From Siccibacter colletis (lineage in GTDB: Bacteria; Pseudomonadota; Gammaproteobacteria; Enterobacterales; Enterobacteriaceae): a stretch of DNA of 64,000 nt. Shown here in pieces: positions 48,407 to 57,540 of this stretch (positions are counted from its first letter, which is position 1; every line of letters starts with the position of its first letter). The translations under genes and the position numbers were made by a program. The notes below the pieces were generated by a model. That model did not search any database, was not told where the DNA came from, and was given only the letters and a program-made list of their open reading frames with translations. The stretch covers positions 90,002-154,001 of the forward strand of contig NZ_JMSQ01000039.1 in assembly GCF_000696575.1 (NCBI RefSeq). The letters run 5' to 3'.

Positions 48407-50074
48407 ATGAGTGAGGCAGAAGCCCGCCCGACTAACTTTATTCGTCAGATTATTGATGAAGACCTGTCCAGTGGTAAACACACCACAATTTGCACCCGTT
48501 TTCCGCCGGAGCCGAACGGCTACCTGCATATTGGTCATGCAAAATCGATTTGCCTTAACTTCGGCATCGCCCAGGATTACCAGGGCCAGTGCAACCTGCG
48601 CTTTGACGACACCAACCCGGTAAAAGAAGATATCGAGTTCGTTGAGTCCATTAAAAATGACGTGCAGTGGCTGGGCTTCCACTGGTCAGGAGACGTGCGT
48701 TACTCCTCCAATTATTTCGACCAGCTGCACCAGTATGCGGTTGAGCTGATCACTAAAGGTCTGGCATATGTTGACGAACTGTCGCCGGACGAAATCCGCG
48801 AATACCGCGGCACGCTGACTGCGCCGGGTAAAAACAGCCCGTACCGCGACCGCAGCGTGGAAGAGAACCTGGCGCTGTTTGAAAAAATGCGTGCCGGCGA
48901 GTTTGCCGAAGGCAAAGCCTGCCTGCGTGCGAAAATCGACATGGCATCACCGTTCATCGTGATGCGCGATCCGGTGCTGTACCGCATTAAATTCGCCGAG
49001 CATCATCAGACCGGCAACAAGTGGTGCATCTACCCGATGTACGACTTCACCCACTGCATTTCCGATGCGCTGGAAGGCATCACCCACTCGCTGTGTACCC
49101 TGGAGTTCCAGGATAACCGCCGCCTGTATGACTGGGTGCTGGATAACATCACGATTCCGGTGCATCCGCGCCAGTACGAGTTCTCGCGCCTGAATCTCGA
49201 ATATACCGTCATGTCCAAGCGCAAGCTGAACCTGCTGGTAACCGATAACCACGTTGAGGGTTGGGATGATCCGCGTATGCCGACCATCTCCGGTCTGCGT
49301 CGTCGCGGCTACACCGCAGCCTCCGTGCGTGAGTTCTGCAAACGCATTGGCGTTACCAAGCAGGACAACACCGTTGAGATGGCCGCGCTGGAAGCCTGCA
49401 TCCGCGAAGATCTCAATGAGAACGCTCCGCGCGCGATGGCGGTTATCGATCCGGTTAAGCTTGTGATCGAAAACTACCCGCAGGGCGAGACGGAAGTGGT
49501 CTCCATGCCGAACCATCCTAACAAGCCTGAGATGGGTACACGCGACGTGCCGTTCAGCGCTGAAATCTGGATCGATCGTGCCGATTTCCGTGAAGAAGCC
49601 AACAAGCAGTACAAGCGTCTGGTGCTGGGCAAAGAAGTGCGTCTGCGTAACGCCTACGTGATCAAAGCCGAGCGCGTTGAGAAAGATGCCGAAGGCAACA
49701 TCACCACTATCTTCTGCTCTTACGATGCGGAGACGCTGAGTAAAGATCCGGCTGATGGCCGCAAGGTGAAAGGCGTAATCCACTGGGTCAGCGCCACTCA
49801 CGCGCTGCCGGTTGAAATTCGCCTGTACGATCGCCTGTTTAGCGTGCCAAACCCGGGTGCGGCAGAGGACTTCCTCTCCACCATTAATCCGGAATCGCTG
49901 GTCATCAAGCAGGGCTTCGCTGAGCCGAGCCTGAAAGCCGCTGAGCAGGGTGTTGCGTATCAGTTCGAGCGTGAAGGTTATTTCTGCCTCGACAGCCGCT
50001 ATGCAACGGCTGATAAGCTGGTATTCAACCGCACCGTTGGTCTGCGTGACACCTGGGCGAAAGCTGGCGAATAA
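48407..50074 (+). CDS. glnS: Glutaminyl-tRNA synthetase
   Basis: A 555-residue class I synthetase. HIGH is in [11 protein letters not shown] and the KMSKS equivalent is VMSKRKL. The ATG at 48407 has GAGGAA eight bases upstream. The protein is nearly identical to the E. coli enzyme throughout. Its substrate tRNAs (Gln CUG and UUG) are encoded 9 kb away in the same window. Confidence 0.98.
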   Translation: MSEAEARPTNFIRQIIDEDLSSGKHTTICTRFPPEPNGYLHIGHAKSICLNFGIAQDYQGQCNLRFDDTNPVKEDIEFVESIKNDVQWLGFHWSGDVRYSSNYFDQLHQYAVELITKGLAYVDELSPDEIREYRGTLTAPGKNSPYRDRSVEENLALFEKMRAGEFAEGKACLRAKIDMASPFIVMRDPVLYRIKFAEHHQTGNKWCIYPMYDFTHCISDALEGITHSLCTLEFQDNRRLYDWVLDNITIPVHPRQYEFSRLNLEYTVMSKRKLNLLVTDNHVEGWDDPRMPTISGLRRRGYTAASVREFCKRIGVTKQDNTVEMAALEACIREDLNENAPRAMAVIDPVKLVIENYPQGETEVVSMPNHPNKPEMGTRDVPFSAEIWIDRADFREEANKQYKRLVLGKEVRLRNAYVIKAERVEKDAEGNITTIFCSYDAETLSKDPADGRKVKGVIHWVSATHALPVEIRLYDRLFSVPNPGAAEDFLSTINPESLVIKQGFAEPSLKAAEQGVAYQFEREGYFCLDSRYATADKLVFNRTVGLRDTWAKAGE

Positions 50075-50090
50075 GTAGTGACTCGCATTA

Positions 50091-50118
50091 AAACGCCGCG
50101 CAATGCGGCGTTTTTTTT
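50091..50118 (+). terminator. glnS terminator
   Basis: The stem AAACGCCGC / GCGGCGTTT with a GCAAT loop and eight T residues. Confidence 0.95.
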
Positions 50119-50148
50119 ATCTTTATATCCGCGAGAGCCTGAAAATAT

Positions 50149-50170
50149 ATTATTCGCCCCGCGAATTAAT
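50149..50170. promoter_or_regulatory. Distal NagC-like operator upstream of chiP
   Basis: ATTATTCGC-CCC-GCGAATTAAT is a near-perfect dyad of the NagC form (TTATTTCG ... CGAAATAA). It lies 349 bases upstream of chiP and 232 bases from the proximal site. Confidence 0.6.
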
Positions 50171-50336
50171 GAACCCTCTGTCAAATTTAGCCGCATGCAT
50201 TTTCCTCTCTGAATGTGTTTAAGCATCTTCATTTTTGTGAGTGAAATCGCTTCCATCAGCGCCAGGCCACTGATTTATCGCTTTTTCAGTCGTCATTCCG
50301 TTTTTCCTGAAAGTTGTTACAAAATCAGAATAAATA

Positions 50337-50352
50337 TGTGCACTTCGTCATA
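50337..50352. promoter_or_regulatory. CRP-like site upstream of chiP
   Basis: TGTGC-ACTTCG-TCATA matches eight of ten positions of the CRP half-sites with the correct six-base spacer. It lies about 30 bases upstream of the proximal NagC operator. Confidence 0.4.
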
Positions 50353-50380
50353 GTCCTGACAATCCTCAGGGAAAAGCATT

Positions 50381-50403
50381 GATAATTCGCGTCGCGAAAA
50401 ATA
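50381..50403. promoter_or_regulatory. Proximal NagC operator of chiP
   Basis: The dyad TTCGCG-T-CGCGAA is embedded in AT-rich arms (GATAA ... AAATA), a strong NagC-type site. The GATAAT at 50381-50386 could also serve as the -10 element, so repressor binding would cover the promoter. Confidence 0.65.
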
Positions 50404-50499
50404 AGCTGGATCTGGCAATGGCGAGCCCGAGATATATGCCGTCGCCTTTTGCTTTTTTATTTTTATCGTCGGGGCGTTTGCGTCCGGGCAATATTATTT

Positions 50500-50511
50500 G
50501 TCAAAGAGGAA
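50500..50511 (+). promoter_or_regulatory. ChiX sRNA pairing site covering the chiP ribosome site
   Basis: GTCAAAGAGGAA is perfectly complementary over 12 bases to the seed of E. coli ChiX (UUCCUCUUUGAC, from memory). It contains the Shine-Dalgarno AGAGGA of chiP, so pairing would block translation. The chiX gene is not in the window. Confidence 0.7.
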
Positions 50512-50518
50512 CTTCATC

Positions 50519-51928
50519 ATGCGCGCGTTTGCTGACAAACGTAGTGCGCTCGCGTTAGCTATTGCTGGCGCTACTGCGCTCACCGGTTTTATTCCTGCGT
50601 CTGCGGCACACGCCGCTGGATTTATTGAGGATTCAACGCTCACTGGCGGTATCTATTACTGGCAGCGCGAGCGCGATCGCAAAGACGTTACCGACGACGA
50701 TAAATATAAAACCAACCTCTCTCACGCCACCTGGAATGCCAACCTTGATTTTCAGTCCGGCTATATTGCAGATATGTTCGGCCTTGATGTGGCAGCCTTT
50801 ACGGCAATAGAAATGGCGGAAAACGGCGACAGCGCGCACCCGAATGAAATCGCTTTCTCCGCCAGCAATAAAGCCTACGACGAGGACTGGTCCGGCGATA
50901 AAAGCGGCATCAGCCTGTATAAAGCCGCGGCGAAATTTAAATATGGTCCCGTCTGGGCGCGTGCCGGATATATTCAACCGACCGGACAGACGCTGCTGGC
51001 ACCGCACTGGAGTTTTATGCCAGGTACGTATCAGGGGGCGGAGGCTGGCGCGAATTATGATTATGGCGAGGCAGGCGCATTAAGTTTCTCATATATGTGG
51101 ACCAACAAATATAAAGCCCCGTGGCATACCGAAATGGACGGCTTTTATCAAAACGACCGCGCAACTAAAGTCGATTATCTGCACTCCCTCGGCGCGAAAT
51201 ACGATTTTAAAAACGATCTGGTACTCGAAGCCGCATTTGGTCAGGCCGAAGGATTTGTCGATCAATATTTCGCGAAAGGCAGTTACAAACTTCCGGTCGC
51301 CGGCAGTCCGCTCTCCACCAGTTACCAGTTTTATGGTGCCCGCGATAAAGCTGAAAATGCCACCCTCAATGATATCTACGACGGCACCGCCTGGCTGCAG
51401 GCGCTCACCTTCGGGTACAAGATTGGCCAGGTCGATTTACGCCTCGAAGGCACGATGGTGAAAGCCGAGGGGCAGCAGGGCTACTTTCTCCAGCGTATGA
51501 CCCCGACCTATGCCTCCTCCAACGGACGACTCGACATCTGGTGGGACAACCGCTCGGACTTCAACGCCAACGGTGAAAAAGCGCTGTTCTTTGGCGCGAT
51601 GTACGATCTCAGCAACTGGGATCTGGCGGGCTGGGCGGTAGGGGCGTCTTATGCTTACGCCTGGGACGCTAAACCCGCCAGCTGGGCGCTGGACGGCAAC
51701 GGTGAACGCCAGTCCATCGCCAGCAATAACATCAAAGAATCCGCTTACAGCCTCGATGCGTCATACACCGTGCAGGACGGACGCGCTAAGGGCACGCTAT
51801 TTAAGCTGCACTTCACCGAGTACGACAACCACTCCGACATTCCCAGCTACGGCGGGGGCTACGGCAATATCTTTCAGGACGAGCGCGACGTGAAGTTTAT
51901 GGTTATCGCGCCCTTTACCCTTCTCTGA
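50519..51928 (+). CDS. chiP: Chitoporin ChiP
   Basis: A 469-residue outer-membrane porin of the OprD family for chitin oligosaccharides. The signal peptide ([18 protein letters not shown]...) is cleaved near [11 protein letters not shown]. The mature barrel has the conserved [15 protein letters not shown] start and ends [10 protein letters not shown] with a barrel-type terminal motif (E. coli ends in Phe). The ATG at 50519 has AGAGGA eight bases upstream, inside the ChiX pairing site. The chitobiase gene follows directly, so import and hydrolysis would be co-expressed. Confidence 0.95.
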   Translation: MRAFADKRSALALAIAGATALTGFIPASAAHAAGFIEDSTLTGGIYYWQRERDRKDVTDDDKYKTNLSHATWNANLDFQSGYIADMFGLDVAAFTAIEMAENGDSAHPNEIAFSASNKAYDEDWSGDKSGISLYKAAAKFKYGPVWARAGYIQPTGQTLLAPHWSFMPGTYQGAEAGANYDYGEAGALSFSYMWTNKYKAPWHTEMDGFYQNDRATKVDYLHSLGAKYDFKNDLVLEAAFGQAEGFVDQYFAKGSYKLPVAGSPLSTSYQFYGARDKAENATLNDIYDGTAWLQALTFGYKIGQVDLRLEGTMVKAEGQQGYFLQRMTPTYASSNGRLDIWWDNRSDFNANGEKALFFGAMYDLSNWDLAGWAVGASYAYAWDAKPASWALDGNGERQSIASNNIKESAYSLDASYTVQDGRAKGTLFKLHFTEYDNHSDIPSYGGGYGNIFQDERDVKFMVIAPFTLL

Positions 51929-51984
51929 CTGACCCGGCGCGGCCGCCGGTTGCGCCAGTACGCTCTCATTTTAAGGACAACCGT

Positions 51985-54639
51985 ATGAAACGATGCAATC
52001 TGAGTGTGATCGCCACAGCGCTGCTGGGCGTATTTAGCGGGACGGCGCTGGCAGACCAGGCCACCGTAGACCGCATCAGCCACTTCGGGCTGAATTATGC
52101 CGTCAAGGATAATCAGGCGGCGCTGCACGGTGTGGACTGCGCGCAGCTTGGTGCAGACTGGGCGTCGTGCAACAAAGCGGTGATCGCGCTGACCAACCAC
52201 GGCGATGCGGTGACCAGTAAAGACTGGGTCATCTGGTTCCACAGCATTCGTCAGATCCTGCGCGTCGATAATCCGCAGTTTAAAGTTACCCACGTGATGG
52301 GCGATCTGCACAAGCTTGAGCCGACCGACGCCTTCACCGGCTTTCCGGCCGGGGAGAAGGTTGAGATCCCGATTGTTAATGAGTACTGGCAGCTGTTTGT
52401 CACTGACGTGCTGCCACGCTGGTACGTGACCGCCGACGGCGCTTCGCCGAAAACCATTGCCAGTACCGATACCGAAGATCTGACCCAGTTTGTCACGCCG
52501 CTCGGCGAGCAGTGGAAACGCACGGCGGAGGATAACAATATCCTGATGACCGCCGAGGCGCGCTTTGAGAAAAACAGCGATGTGAAGATGCTCAACGCGC
52601 CAGCGCTGCGCGGCCAGATTGTGCCGACCCCGCTGGAGGTGAAAGTGCAGGGCCAGGATATCGATCTCAGCGGCGGCGTGAAGCCTGACCTTACGGCGCT
52701 GAAAGCGAACAGCCAGCAGGCACTGATGCAGCGCTTCAGCCAGCTTGGCGTCAATACCGGCGGGGCATACCCGGTGCGCGCGCAGATTGATAAAGCCGCG
52801 TTTAGCGGTGCGGCGGCAGTGCCAGGGGCGTACCGGTTGACCATCGATAAAAATGAGGCCGTGATTACCGGTCTTGACGAGGCGGGGGCGTTCTACGGCG
52901 TGCAGTCGCTGCTGTCGCTGATCCCGGCAAGCGGAGAACAAAAAATCGCCGCGCTGGAAGCCAGCGATGCGCCACGCTTTGCGTACCGGGGGATTCATCT
53001 TGATGTCGGGCGCAATTTCCACACTAAAGCGGCGGTACTGCGCCTGCTCGACCAGATGGCGGCGTACAAGCTGAATAAATTCCACTTCCACCTTAGCGAT
53101 GATGAAGGCTGGCGCATTGAGATCCCCGGCCTGCCGGAGCTGACCGACATCGGCAGCAAGCGCTGTCACGATCCGAGTGAGAGAACCTGCCTGCTGCCGC
53201 AGCTTGGCTCCGGCCCCGACAGCAATAACAACGGCAGCGGGTTCTTTACCCGAGCGGACTACATAGAGATCGTGAAATTCGCCGCCGCGCGTCACATTGA
53301 GGTGATCCCGGAGATCGATATGCCAGCCCATGCCCGCGCGGCGACTATCGCGATGGAAGCGCGCTACGATCGGTTGATGAAGGCAGGGGATGAAAAAGCG
53401 GCCAGTGAATTCCGCCTGCTCGATCCCACCGACACCTCCAACACCACCGGCGTGCAGTACTACAACCGCACCGGGTATCTCAATCCGTGCCTCGATGCGT
53501 CGCGCCGCTTCGTCGATAAGGTGATCGGCGAAATGCAGCAGATGCACCGCGAGGCAGGTCAGCCGCTAACCACCTGGCATTTCGGCGGCGACGAAGCGAA
53601 AAATATCTACCTCGGTACCGGTTACACCGACCAGGCGAAGCCGGAAGCCGGCAAGGGCATTATCGACCAGAGCAAACAGGACAAACCCTGGGCGAAATCT
53701 GCCGCCTGTCAGGCGATGGTGAAAGCCGGCAAAGTGGCCGATGTGGATCATCTCTCCAGCTATTTTGGCGTCGAGGTGAGCAAGCTGGTTAATGCCCACG
53801 GTATTGAGGCGATGCAGGCCTGGCAGGATGGGTTGAAAGACGCCAGAGATGCCAGCGCTTTCGCCACCAAAGCGGTCAACGTTAACTTCTGGGATACGCT
53901 CTACTGGGGCGGCTTCGACAGCGCCAGCGACTGGGCGAACAAAGACTTCCGGGTAGTGATTTCTAACCCGGATTACGTCTACCTTGATTTCCCGAATGAG
54001 GTGCATCCGCAGGAGAGCGGCTATTACTGGGGCACGCGCTTCAGCGATGAACGTAAAATCTTCAGTTTCGCCCCGGACAACCTGCCGCAAAACGCGGAAA
54101 CCTCTGTGGATCGCGACGGCAATGCGTTCACGGCGAAATCCGATAAACCCTGGCCTGGCGCGTATGGCCTCTCTGCGCAGCTGTGGAGCGAAGTGGTGCG
54201 CACCGACCAGCAGATGGAGTACATGATCTATCCCCGTCTGATCGCGGTGGCAGAACGTGCCTGGCATCGCGCCGGATGGGAGCAGGACTATCAGCAGGGG
54301 CGTGAGTATAAGGGCGGCGAGACGCATCAGGTGGATGTGAAAGCGCTGCATAATGACTGGGTGCGCTTTGCCAGTCTGGTGGGCAGCCGCGAGCTGGCTA
54401 AGCTCGATAAAGCGGGCGTGCAGTACCGTCTGCCGGTACCGGGAGCGCGTATCGTTAACGGCGTGCTGGACGCCAACGTCAGCCTGCCTGGCGTGACGCT
54501 GGAGTACTCGCGCGACACCGGTAAAACCTGGCAGCGCTATGATGATAAGCAGCGCCCGGCGGTGAGCGGGGAGGTGCAGGTACGGAGCGTCAGCGCGGAC
54601 GGCAAGCGTTTCAGCCGCGTCGACAGCGTTAAAGGCTAA
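51985..54639 (+). CDS. chb: Chitobiase, GH20 beta-N-acetylhexosaminidase
   Basis: An 884-residue exported enzyme that splits chitobiose and chitin oligosaccharides to GlcNAc. The signal peptide ends at GTALA/DQ, suggesting a soluble periplasmic enzyme and not a lipoprotein. Domains in order: carbohydrate-binding-like N-terminus, an alpha/beta domain, the GH20 barrel with YRGIHLDVGRNF and the catalytic Asp-Glu pair in WHFGGDEAKN, and a small Ig-like C-terminus. Size and motifs match Serratia chitobiase (885 residues). It begins 56 bases after chiP, in the place where E. coli has the lipoprotein gene chiQ. Confidence 0.94.
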   Translation: MKRCNLSVIATALLGVFSGTALADQATVDRISHFGLNYAVKDNQAALHGVDCAQLGADWASCNKAVIALTNHGDAVTSKDWVIWFHSIRQILRVDNPQFKVTHVMGDLHKLEPTDAFTGFPAGEKVEIPIVNEYWQLFVTDVLPRWYVTADGASPKTIASTDTEDLTQFVTPLGEQWKRTAEDNNILMTAEARFEKNSDVKMLNAPALRGQIVPTPLEVKVQGQDIDLSGGVKPDLTALKANSQQALMQRFSQLGVNTGGAYPVRAQIDKAAFSGAAAVPGAYRLTIDKNEAVITGLDEAGAFYGVQSLLSLIPASGEQKIAALEASDAPRFAYRGIHLDVGRNFHTKAAVLRLLDQMAAYKLNKFHFHLSDDEGWRIEIPGLPELTDIGSKRCHDPSERTCLLPQLGSGPDSNNNGSGFFTRADYIEIVKFAAARHIEVIPEIDMPAHARAATIAMEARYDRLMKAGDEKAASEFRLLDPTDTSNTTGVQYYNRTGYLNPCLDASRRFVDKVIGEMQQMHREAGQPLTTWHFGGDEAKNIYLGTGYTDQAKPEAGKGIIDQSKQDKPWAKSAACQAMVKAGKVADVDHLSSYFGVEVSKLVNAHGIEAMQAWQDGLKDARDASAFATKAVNVNFWDTLYWGGFDSASDWANKDFRVVISNPDYVYLDFPNEVHPQESGYYWGTRFSDERKIFSFAPDNLPQNAETSVDRDGNAFTAKSDKPWPGAYGLSAQLWSEVVRTDQQMEYMIYPRLIAVAERAWHRAGWEQDYQQGREYKGGETHQVDVKALHNDWVRFASLVGSRELAKLDKAGVQYRLPVPGARIVNGVLDANVSLPGVTLEYSRDTGKTWQRYDDKQRPAVSGEVQVRSVSADGKRFSRVDSVKG

Positions 54640-54655
54640 GCGTTATCTGCCACAG

Positions 54656-54679
54656 GCCAGCCTGCGGGCTGGCTTTTTT
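54656..54679 (+). terminator. chiP-chb operon terminator
   Basis: The stem GCCAGCC / GGCTGGC with a TGCG loop and six T residues. Confidence 0.92.
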
Positions 54680-54691
54680 AGCGACAGGCAT

Positions 54692-54715
54692 AAAAAAACC
54701 GGCATCTGCCGGTTT
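54692..54715 (-). terminator. fur terminator
   Basis: On the minus strand CCGGC-loop-GCCGG is followed by a run of seven T residues, 12 bases after the fur stop. Confidence 0.9.
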
Positions 54716-54727
54716 TCTCGTTGCGAT

Positions 54728-55180
54728 TTATTTTTCGCTGATTTCGTGCGCGTTATCTTCTTCGCGGCAGTCGCCTTCGGCGCAGTGGCCGTAGAGGTAG
54801 AGACTGTGGTTAGTCAGGCGAATGCCGTGACGGGTGGCGATTTCACGCTGGCGCTGCTCGATAGAGTCATCGCTGAATTCGATAACCTTGCCGCAGTCGA
54901 GGCAGATCAGGTGATCGTGGTGATGCTGCTGCGTCAGTTCGAATACGGACTTGCCGCCTTCGAAGTTGTGGCGCGTTACGATGCCGGCGTCGTCGAACTG
55001 GTTAAGTACGCGATAGACGGTCGCCAGACCAATTTCTTCGCCCATGTCGATCAGACGCTTATAAAGTTCTTCCGCGCTGACATGATGGTTATCTGGACCC
55101 TGTAACACTTCGAGGATTTTTAATCGAGGAAGCGTGACTTTCAGGCCAGCCTTCTTTAATGCGGTATTGTTGTCAGTCAT
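54728..55180 (-). CDS. fur: Ferric uptake regulator Fur
   Basis: A 150-residue iron-responsive repressor. The winged helix (PRLKILEVLQ ... GLATVYRVLNQFDDAGIV) binds Fur boxes. The metal-binding HHHDHLICLDCGK and CAEGDC motifs are intact. The C-terminal tail differs slightly from E. coli (148 residues). The start overlaps a leader ORF of uof type, and RyhB-dependent control of fur through that leader is known in E. coli. Confidence 0.97.
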   Translation of the reverse strand: MTDNNTALKKAGLKVTLPRLKILEVLQGPDNHHVSAEELYKRLIDMGEEIGLATVYRVLNQFDDAGIVTRHNFEGGKSVFELTQQHHHDHLICLDCGKVIEFSDDSIEQRQREIATRHGIRLTNHSLYLYGHCAEGDCREEDNAHEISEK

Positions 55181-55262
55181 GCGGAATCTGTCCTGTTGCT
55201 TTGCGATTCGCTCCGGTAAACGAAGCAGAATAACCGGATATCTTGTGTTGAATGCGACTCAT
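55173..55262 (-). CDS. uof: uof-like leader peptide overlapping fur
   Basis: A 29-residue frame starts at ATG 55262 and ends in TGA 55173, inside the first codons of fur (ATGACTGA). E. coli has the 28-codon uof here, whose translation is coupled to fur and blocked by RyhB. The nucleotide sequence is close to what I recall of E. coli, but an apparent one-base difference after the third codon places the ATG in a different frame, giving MSRIQHKISGYSASF... instead of ...QDIRLFCFVYRSESQ. The E. coli frame is still open here and ends GCA-TGA at the fur ATG but has no start codon. Whether this peptide is made is uncertain. Confidence 0.4.
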   Translation of the reverse strand: MSRIQHKISGYSASFTGANRKATGQIPHD

Positions 55263-55434
55263 TATAGAACTGCCTGAGTTAAATGAAAATCGCAAGTACC
55301 AATCCGAAAGTGTGCTTAAAAACCGGAATGGCGCCACAATTAATAGGGGTTTCACTCGGTTAACCAGGAGGACATTGTACAGAGTTGAATGGGAAAGTTA
55401 CAAACTTGTAGCAATTATTTTTATTGGTTTTATC

Positions 55435-55469
55435 TATCAAAACGGCGCAAATCAGCGATTTACGCCGTT
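55435..55469 (-). terminator. fldA-fur intercistronic hairpin
   Basis: AACGGCG and CGCCGTT enclose a second pair AAATC / GATTT, giving a 29-base hairpin followed on the minus strand by TTTTGAT. It lies just after the fldA stop and probably ends part of the fldA transcripts, with read-through into fur. Confidence 0.7.
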
Positions 55470-55475
55470 CAAAAA

Positions 55476-56006
55476 TCAGGCGTTGATGATGTCCTGCAGA
55501 TGCAGTTCCTCAGAAACCTGTTTAACCCATTTCTCGACGCGCTCAGCGGTCAGTTCAGGCTGGCGATCTTCATCGATGGCGAGGCCAACAAAGTGATCGT
55601 CATCTGCCAGTCCTTTGGACGCTTCAAAGTGGTAACCCGCCGTTGGCCAGTGGCCGACGATGGTTGCGCCACGCGGTTCGATGATGTCGCGGATGGTGCC
55701 CAGCGCATCGCAGAAGTATTCCGCATAATCTTCCTGGTCGCCGCAGCCAAACAGCGCTACCAGCTTGCCGTTGAAGTCGACTTCTTCAAGCGTCGGGAAG
55801 AAATCATCCCAGTCGCACTGCGCTTCGCCGTAGTACCAGGTCGGAATGCCCAGCAGCAGGATGTCGAACGCTTCCAGATCTTCTTTGCTGCTTTTAGCAA
55901 TGTCATGCACCTCAGCAACATCTTTACCAATCTGTTTTTGAATGGTTTTTGCGATATTTTCGGTATTGCCGGTGTCGCTGCCGAAGAAAATGCCTACGAT
56001 TGCCAT
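55476..56006 (-). CDS. fldA: Flavodoxin 1
   Basis: A 176-residue FMN electron carrier for methionine synthase, pyruvate formate-lyase activation and radical-SAM enzymes. The phosphate loop [13 protein letters not shown] and aromatic FMN contacts ([24 protein letters not shown]) are present. Length equals E. coli FldA. It lies upstream of fur on the same strand. Confidence 0.97.
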   Translation of the reverse strand: MAIVGIFFGSDTGNTENIAKTIQKQIGKDVAEVHDIAKSSKEDLEAFDILLLGIPTWYYGEAQCDWDDFFPTLEEVDFNGKLVALFGCGDQEDYAEYFCDALGTIRDIIEPRGATIVGHWPTAGYHFEASKGLADDDHFVGLAIDEDRQPELTAERVEKWVKQVSEELHLQDIINA

Positions 56007-56160
56007 GAGTTAAATAACCTCTTGAAACTAAATAGTATGGTAGCGGCAAAATGCCCACAGATAACGGCAATCATAGCAGAACAGAGAAGAGTGCGGAAAC
56101 CGCTATCATACCGGTGTGCACAGACTGCAACATGACGATGCTTTTTTCGCCGGGGCGTTG

Positions 56161-56442
56161 TTAAGGTTTGAGGGTGTTGAGCTGGGCGAGCAGCATCTCT
56201 TCGATAAGCTCGCTACGGCTGATGTCACGCGCCTGGGCCAGTTGATTGAGGGCGTCTACCGCCTCTTCGTTGAGTTTCAGCTCGACGCGCTTAAGCCCGC
56301 GAACTTTGTCGCGCTTCAGCTGGTTGCGTTTATTGATGCGCAGCTGCTCATCACGCGTCAGGGGGTTCGTCTTCGGGCGACCGGGGCGACGCTCGTGCGC
56401 GAACAGATCAAGTGTCGTACGATCGGTTTGTTCTTTTGCCAT
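56161..56442 (-). CDS. ybfE: YbfE, ribbon-helix-helix-like protein
   Basis: A 93-residue basic protein (MAKEQTDRTTLDLFAHERRP...) with a C-terminal helical segment KRVELKLNEEAVDALNQLAQ typical of ribbon-helix-helix folds. In E. coli it is listed as LexA-regulated. Here no CTGT-N8-ACAG SOS box and no good Shine-Dalgarno sequence are seen upstream. Function is unknown. Confidence 0.88.
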   Translation of the reverse strand: MAKEQTDRTTLDLFAHERRPGRPKTNPLTRDEQLRINKRNQLKRDKVRGLKRVELKLNEEAVDALNQLAQARDISRSELIEEMLLAQLNTLKP

Positions 56443-56571
56443 GATAGAAATTTGAGACAGGAGAAACAGGCTGCCCGGTTGCGTCGGGGCGTATTAACAG
56501 CGCGCCATCATACATGAGGGCGTCGCGCGCGCCAACGCGTTAACGCCCCGGAGTGGCTGGTCGGTCTGTTT

Positions 56572-57348
56572 TTAGTCAGTTATTTCAACATTCAGGAAGC
56601 GGCGAATGGCGCGCAGCACTGCCTGCGGCTTCTCGGCGTGGACCCAGTGACCCGCCCCGGCGATGACGTGCGCCCGCGCCTGGGGGAACTGCGCCAGCAG
56701 CGCCTCGCGATGGCTCTCGGTCACGTAAGGGGAATTTCCGCCGCGGATAAACAGCGCCGGGTGCGGCCAGGCCGGCACCGCTTCCCAGCCGATGATGTGA
56801 TGATACTGATCCCACAGGGCCGGGACGTTAAAGCGCCATTCACCGTTGGCGAACGACTTCAGCAGAAACTGGATCACGCCCTCTTCGGCGATGTGCGTGC
56901 GCATCACGTCTGCCGCCGCCGTCCGGCTGGTCGCCCCGGCGTCGGTGACCGCATTGATCGCCGCGAAAATCTCGTCGTGACGGCGCACGTCGTAGCTGAC
57001 CGGCGCGATGTCGATCGCCACCAGATTCGCAATGCGCTCCGGCGCGAGGGCGCTGACGGCCATTACCGCTTTGCCGCCCATCGAATGGCCAATCAGGGTC
57101 ACCTTATCCAGCCCCTGTTCGTCCAGGGTATCGACCAGGTCCTGCGCCATCGCCGGGTAGGTCATCTCGTCTGCTCGCGGAGAAAGGCCATGATTTCGCA
57201 TATCCACCGACAGCACATCGTGATCCGCCACCAGGCCGCGCGCCAGCACGCCGAGGTTGTCCAGGCTGCCAAACAGCCCGTGAACCAGCACGATGGGAGA
57301 ATTGTTGTTCGGTTGTTGCGCAGATTGCGCTCGGCTGTTCAATTTCAT
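56572..57348 (-). CDS. ybfF: Esterase YbfF, alpha/beta hydrolase
   Basis: A 258-residue hydrolase active on acyl-CoA and short esters in E. coli. The nucleophile elbow GHSMGG (Ser), the acidic residue near the strand after the cap, and the His in AGHWVHAEKP form the triad. It diverges from seqA. The start at ATG 57348 aligns the core with E. coli (254 residues). Confidence 0.93.
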   Translation of the reverse strand: MKLNSRAQSAQQPNNNSPIVLVHGLFGSLDNLGVLARGLVADHDVLSVDMRNHGLSPRADEMTYPAMAQDLVDTLDEQGLDKVTLIGHSMGGKAVMAVSALAPERIANLVAIDIAPVSYDVRRHDEIFAAINAVTDAGATSRTAAADVMRTHIAEEGVIQFLLKSFANGEWRFNVPALWDQYHHIIGWEAVPAWPHPALFIRGGNSPYVTESHREALLAQFPQARAHVIAGAGHWVHAEKPQAVLRAIRRFLNVEITD

Positions 57349-57462
57349 GGCAAAGTTCTTTTTTTGTGTCCGTAAGGATAGGGTATCATGTTGACCATTC
57401 TGCCGCCCGGCCGCAAGATTCCAGTTTAATCTGACTTTTGCCGCCTTCCTGGTTTGACGCTA

Positions 57463-57490
57463 TTCGCTGTTGGGTTTTTGCTTCTATAAT
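57463..57490 (+). promoter_or_regulatory. Candidate seqA promoter
   Basis: A perfect -10 TATAAT (57485-57490) is preceded by a weak -35 TTCGCT (57463-57468) at 16 bases, about 50 bases upstream of seqA. Confidence 0.55.
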
Positions 57491-57540
57491 CCCAACGTCC
57501 CAACGACTTGTATTCAGAGAAGATATTGCACTGGATGAAG

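Larger units (their letters stand above)
50119..50518. other. chiP control region, no gene seen
   Basis: About 400 bases between the glnS terminator and chiP. They hold two NagC-like operators, a CRP-like site and the ChiX pairing site, listed separately. A minus-strand frame overlapping the glnS end (49999-50256) lacks a ribosome site and is not a gene. Confidence 0.7.

Noticed and set aside
49999-50256. 85-codon minus-strand frame across the glnS end and chiP control region
   Set aside because: No ribosome site, and it spans the glnS terminator and a NagC-like operator.
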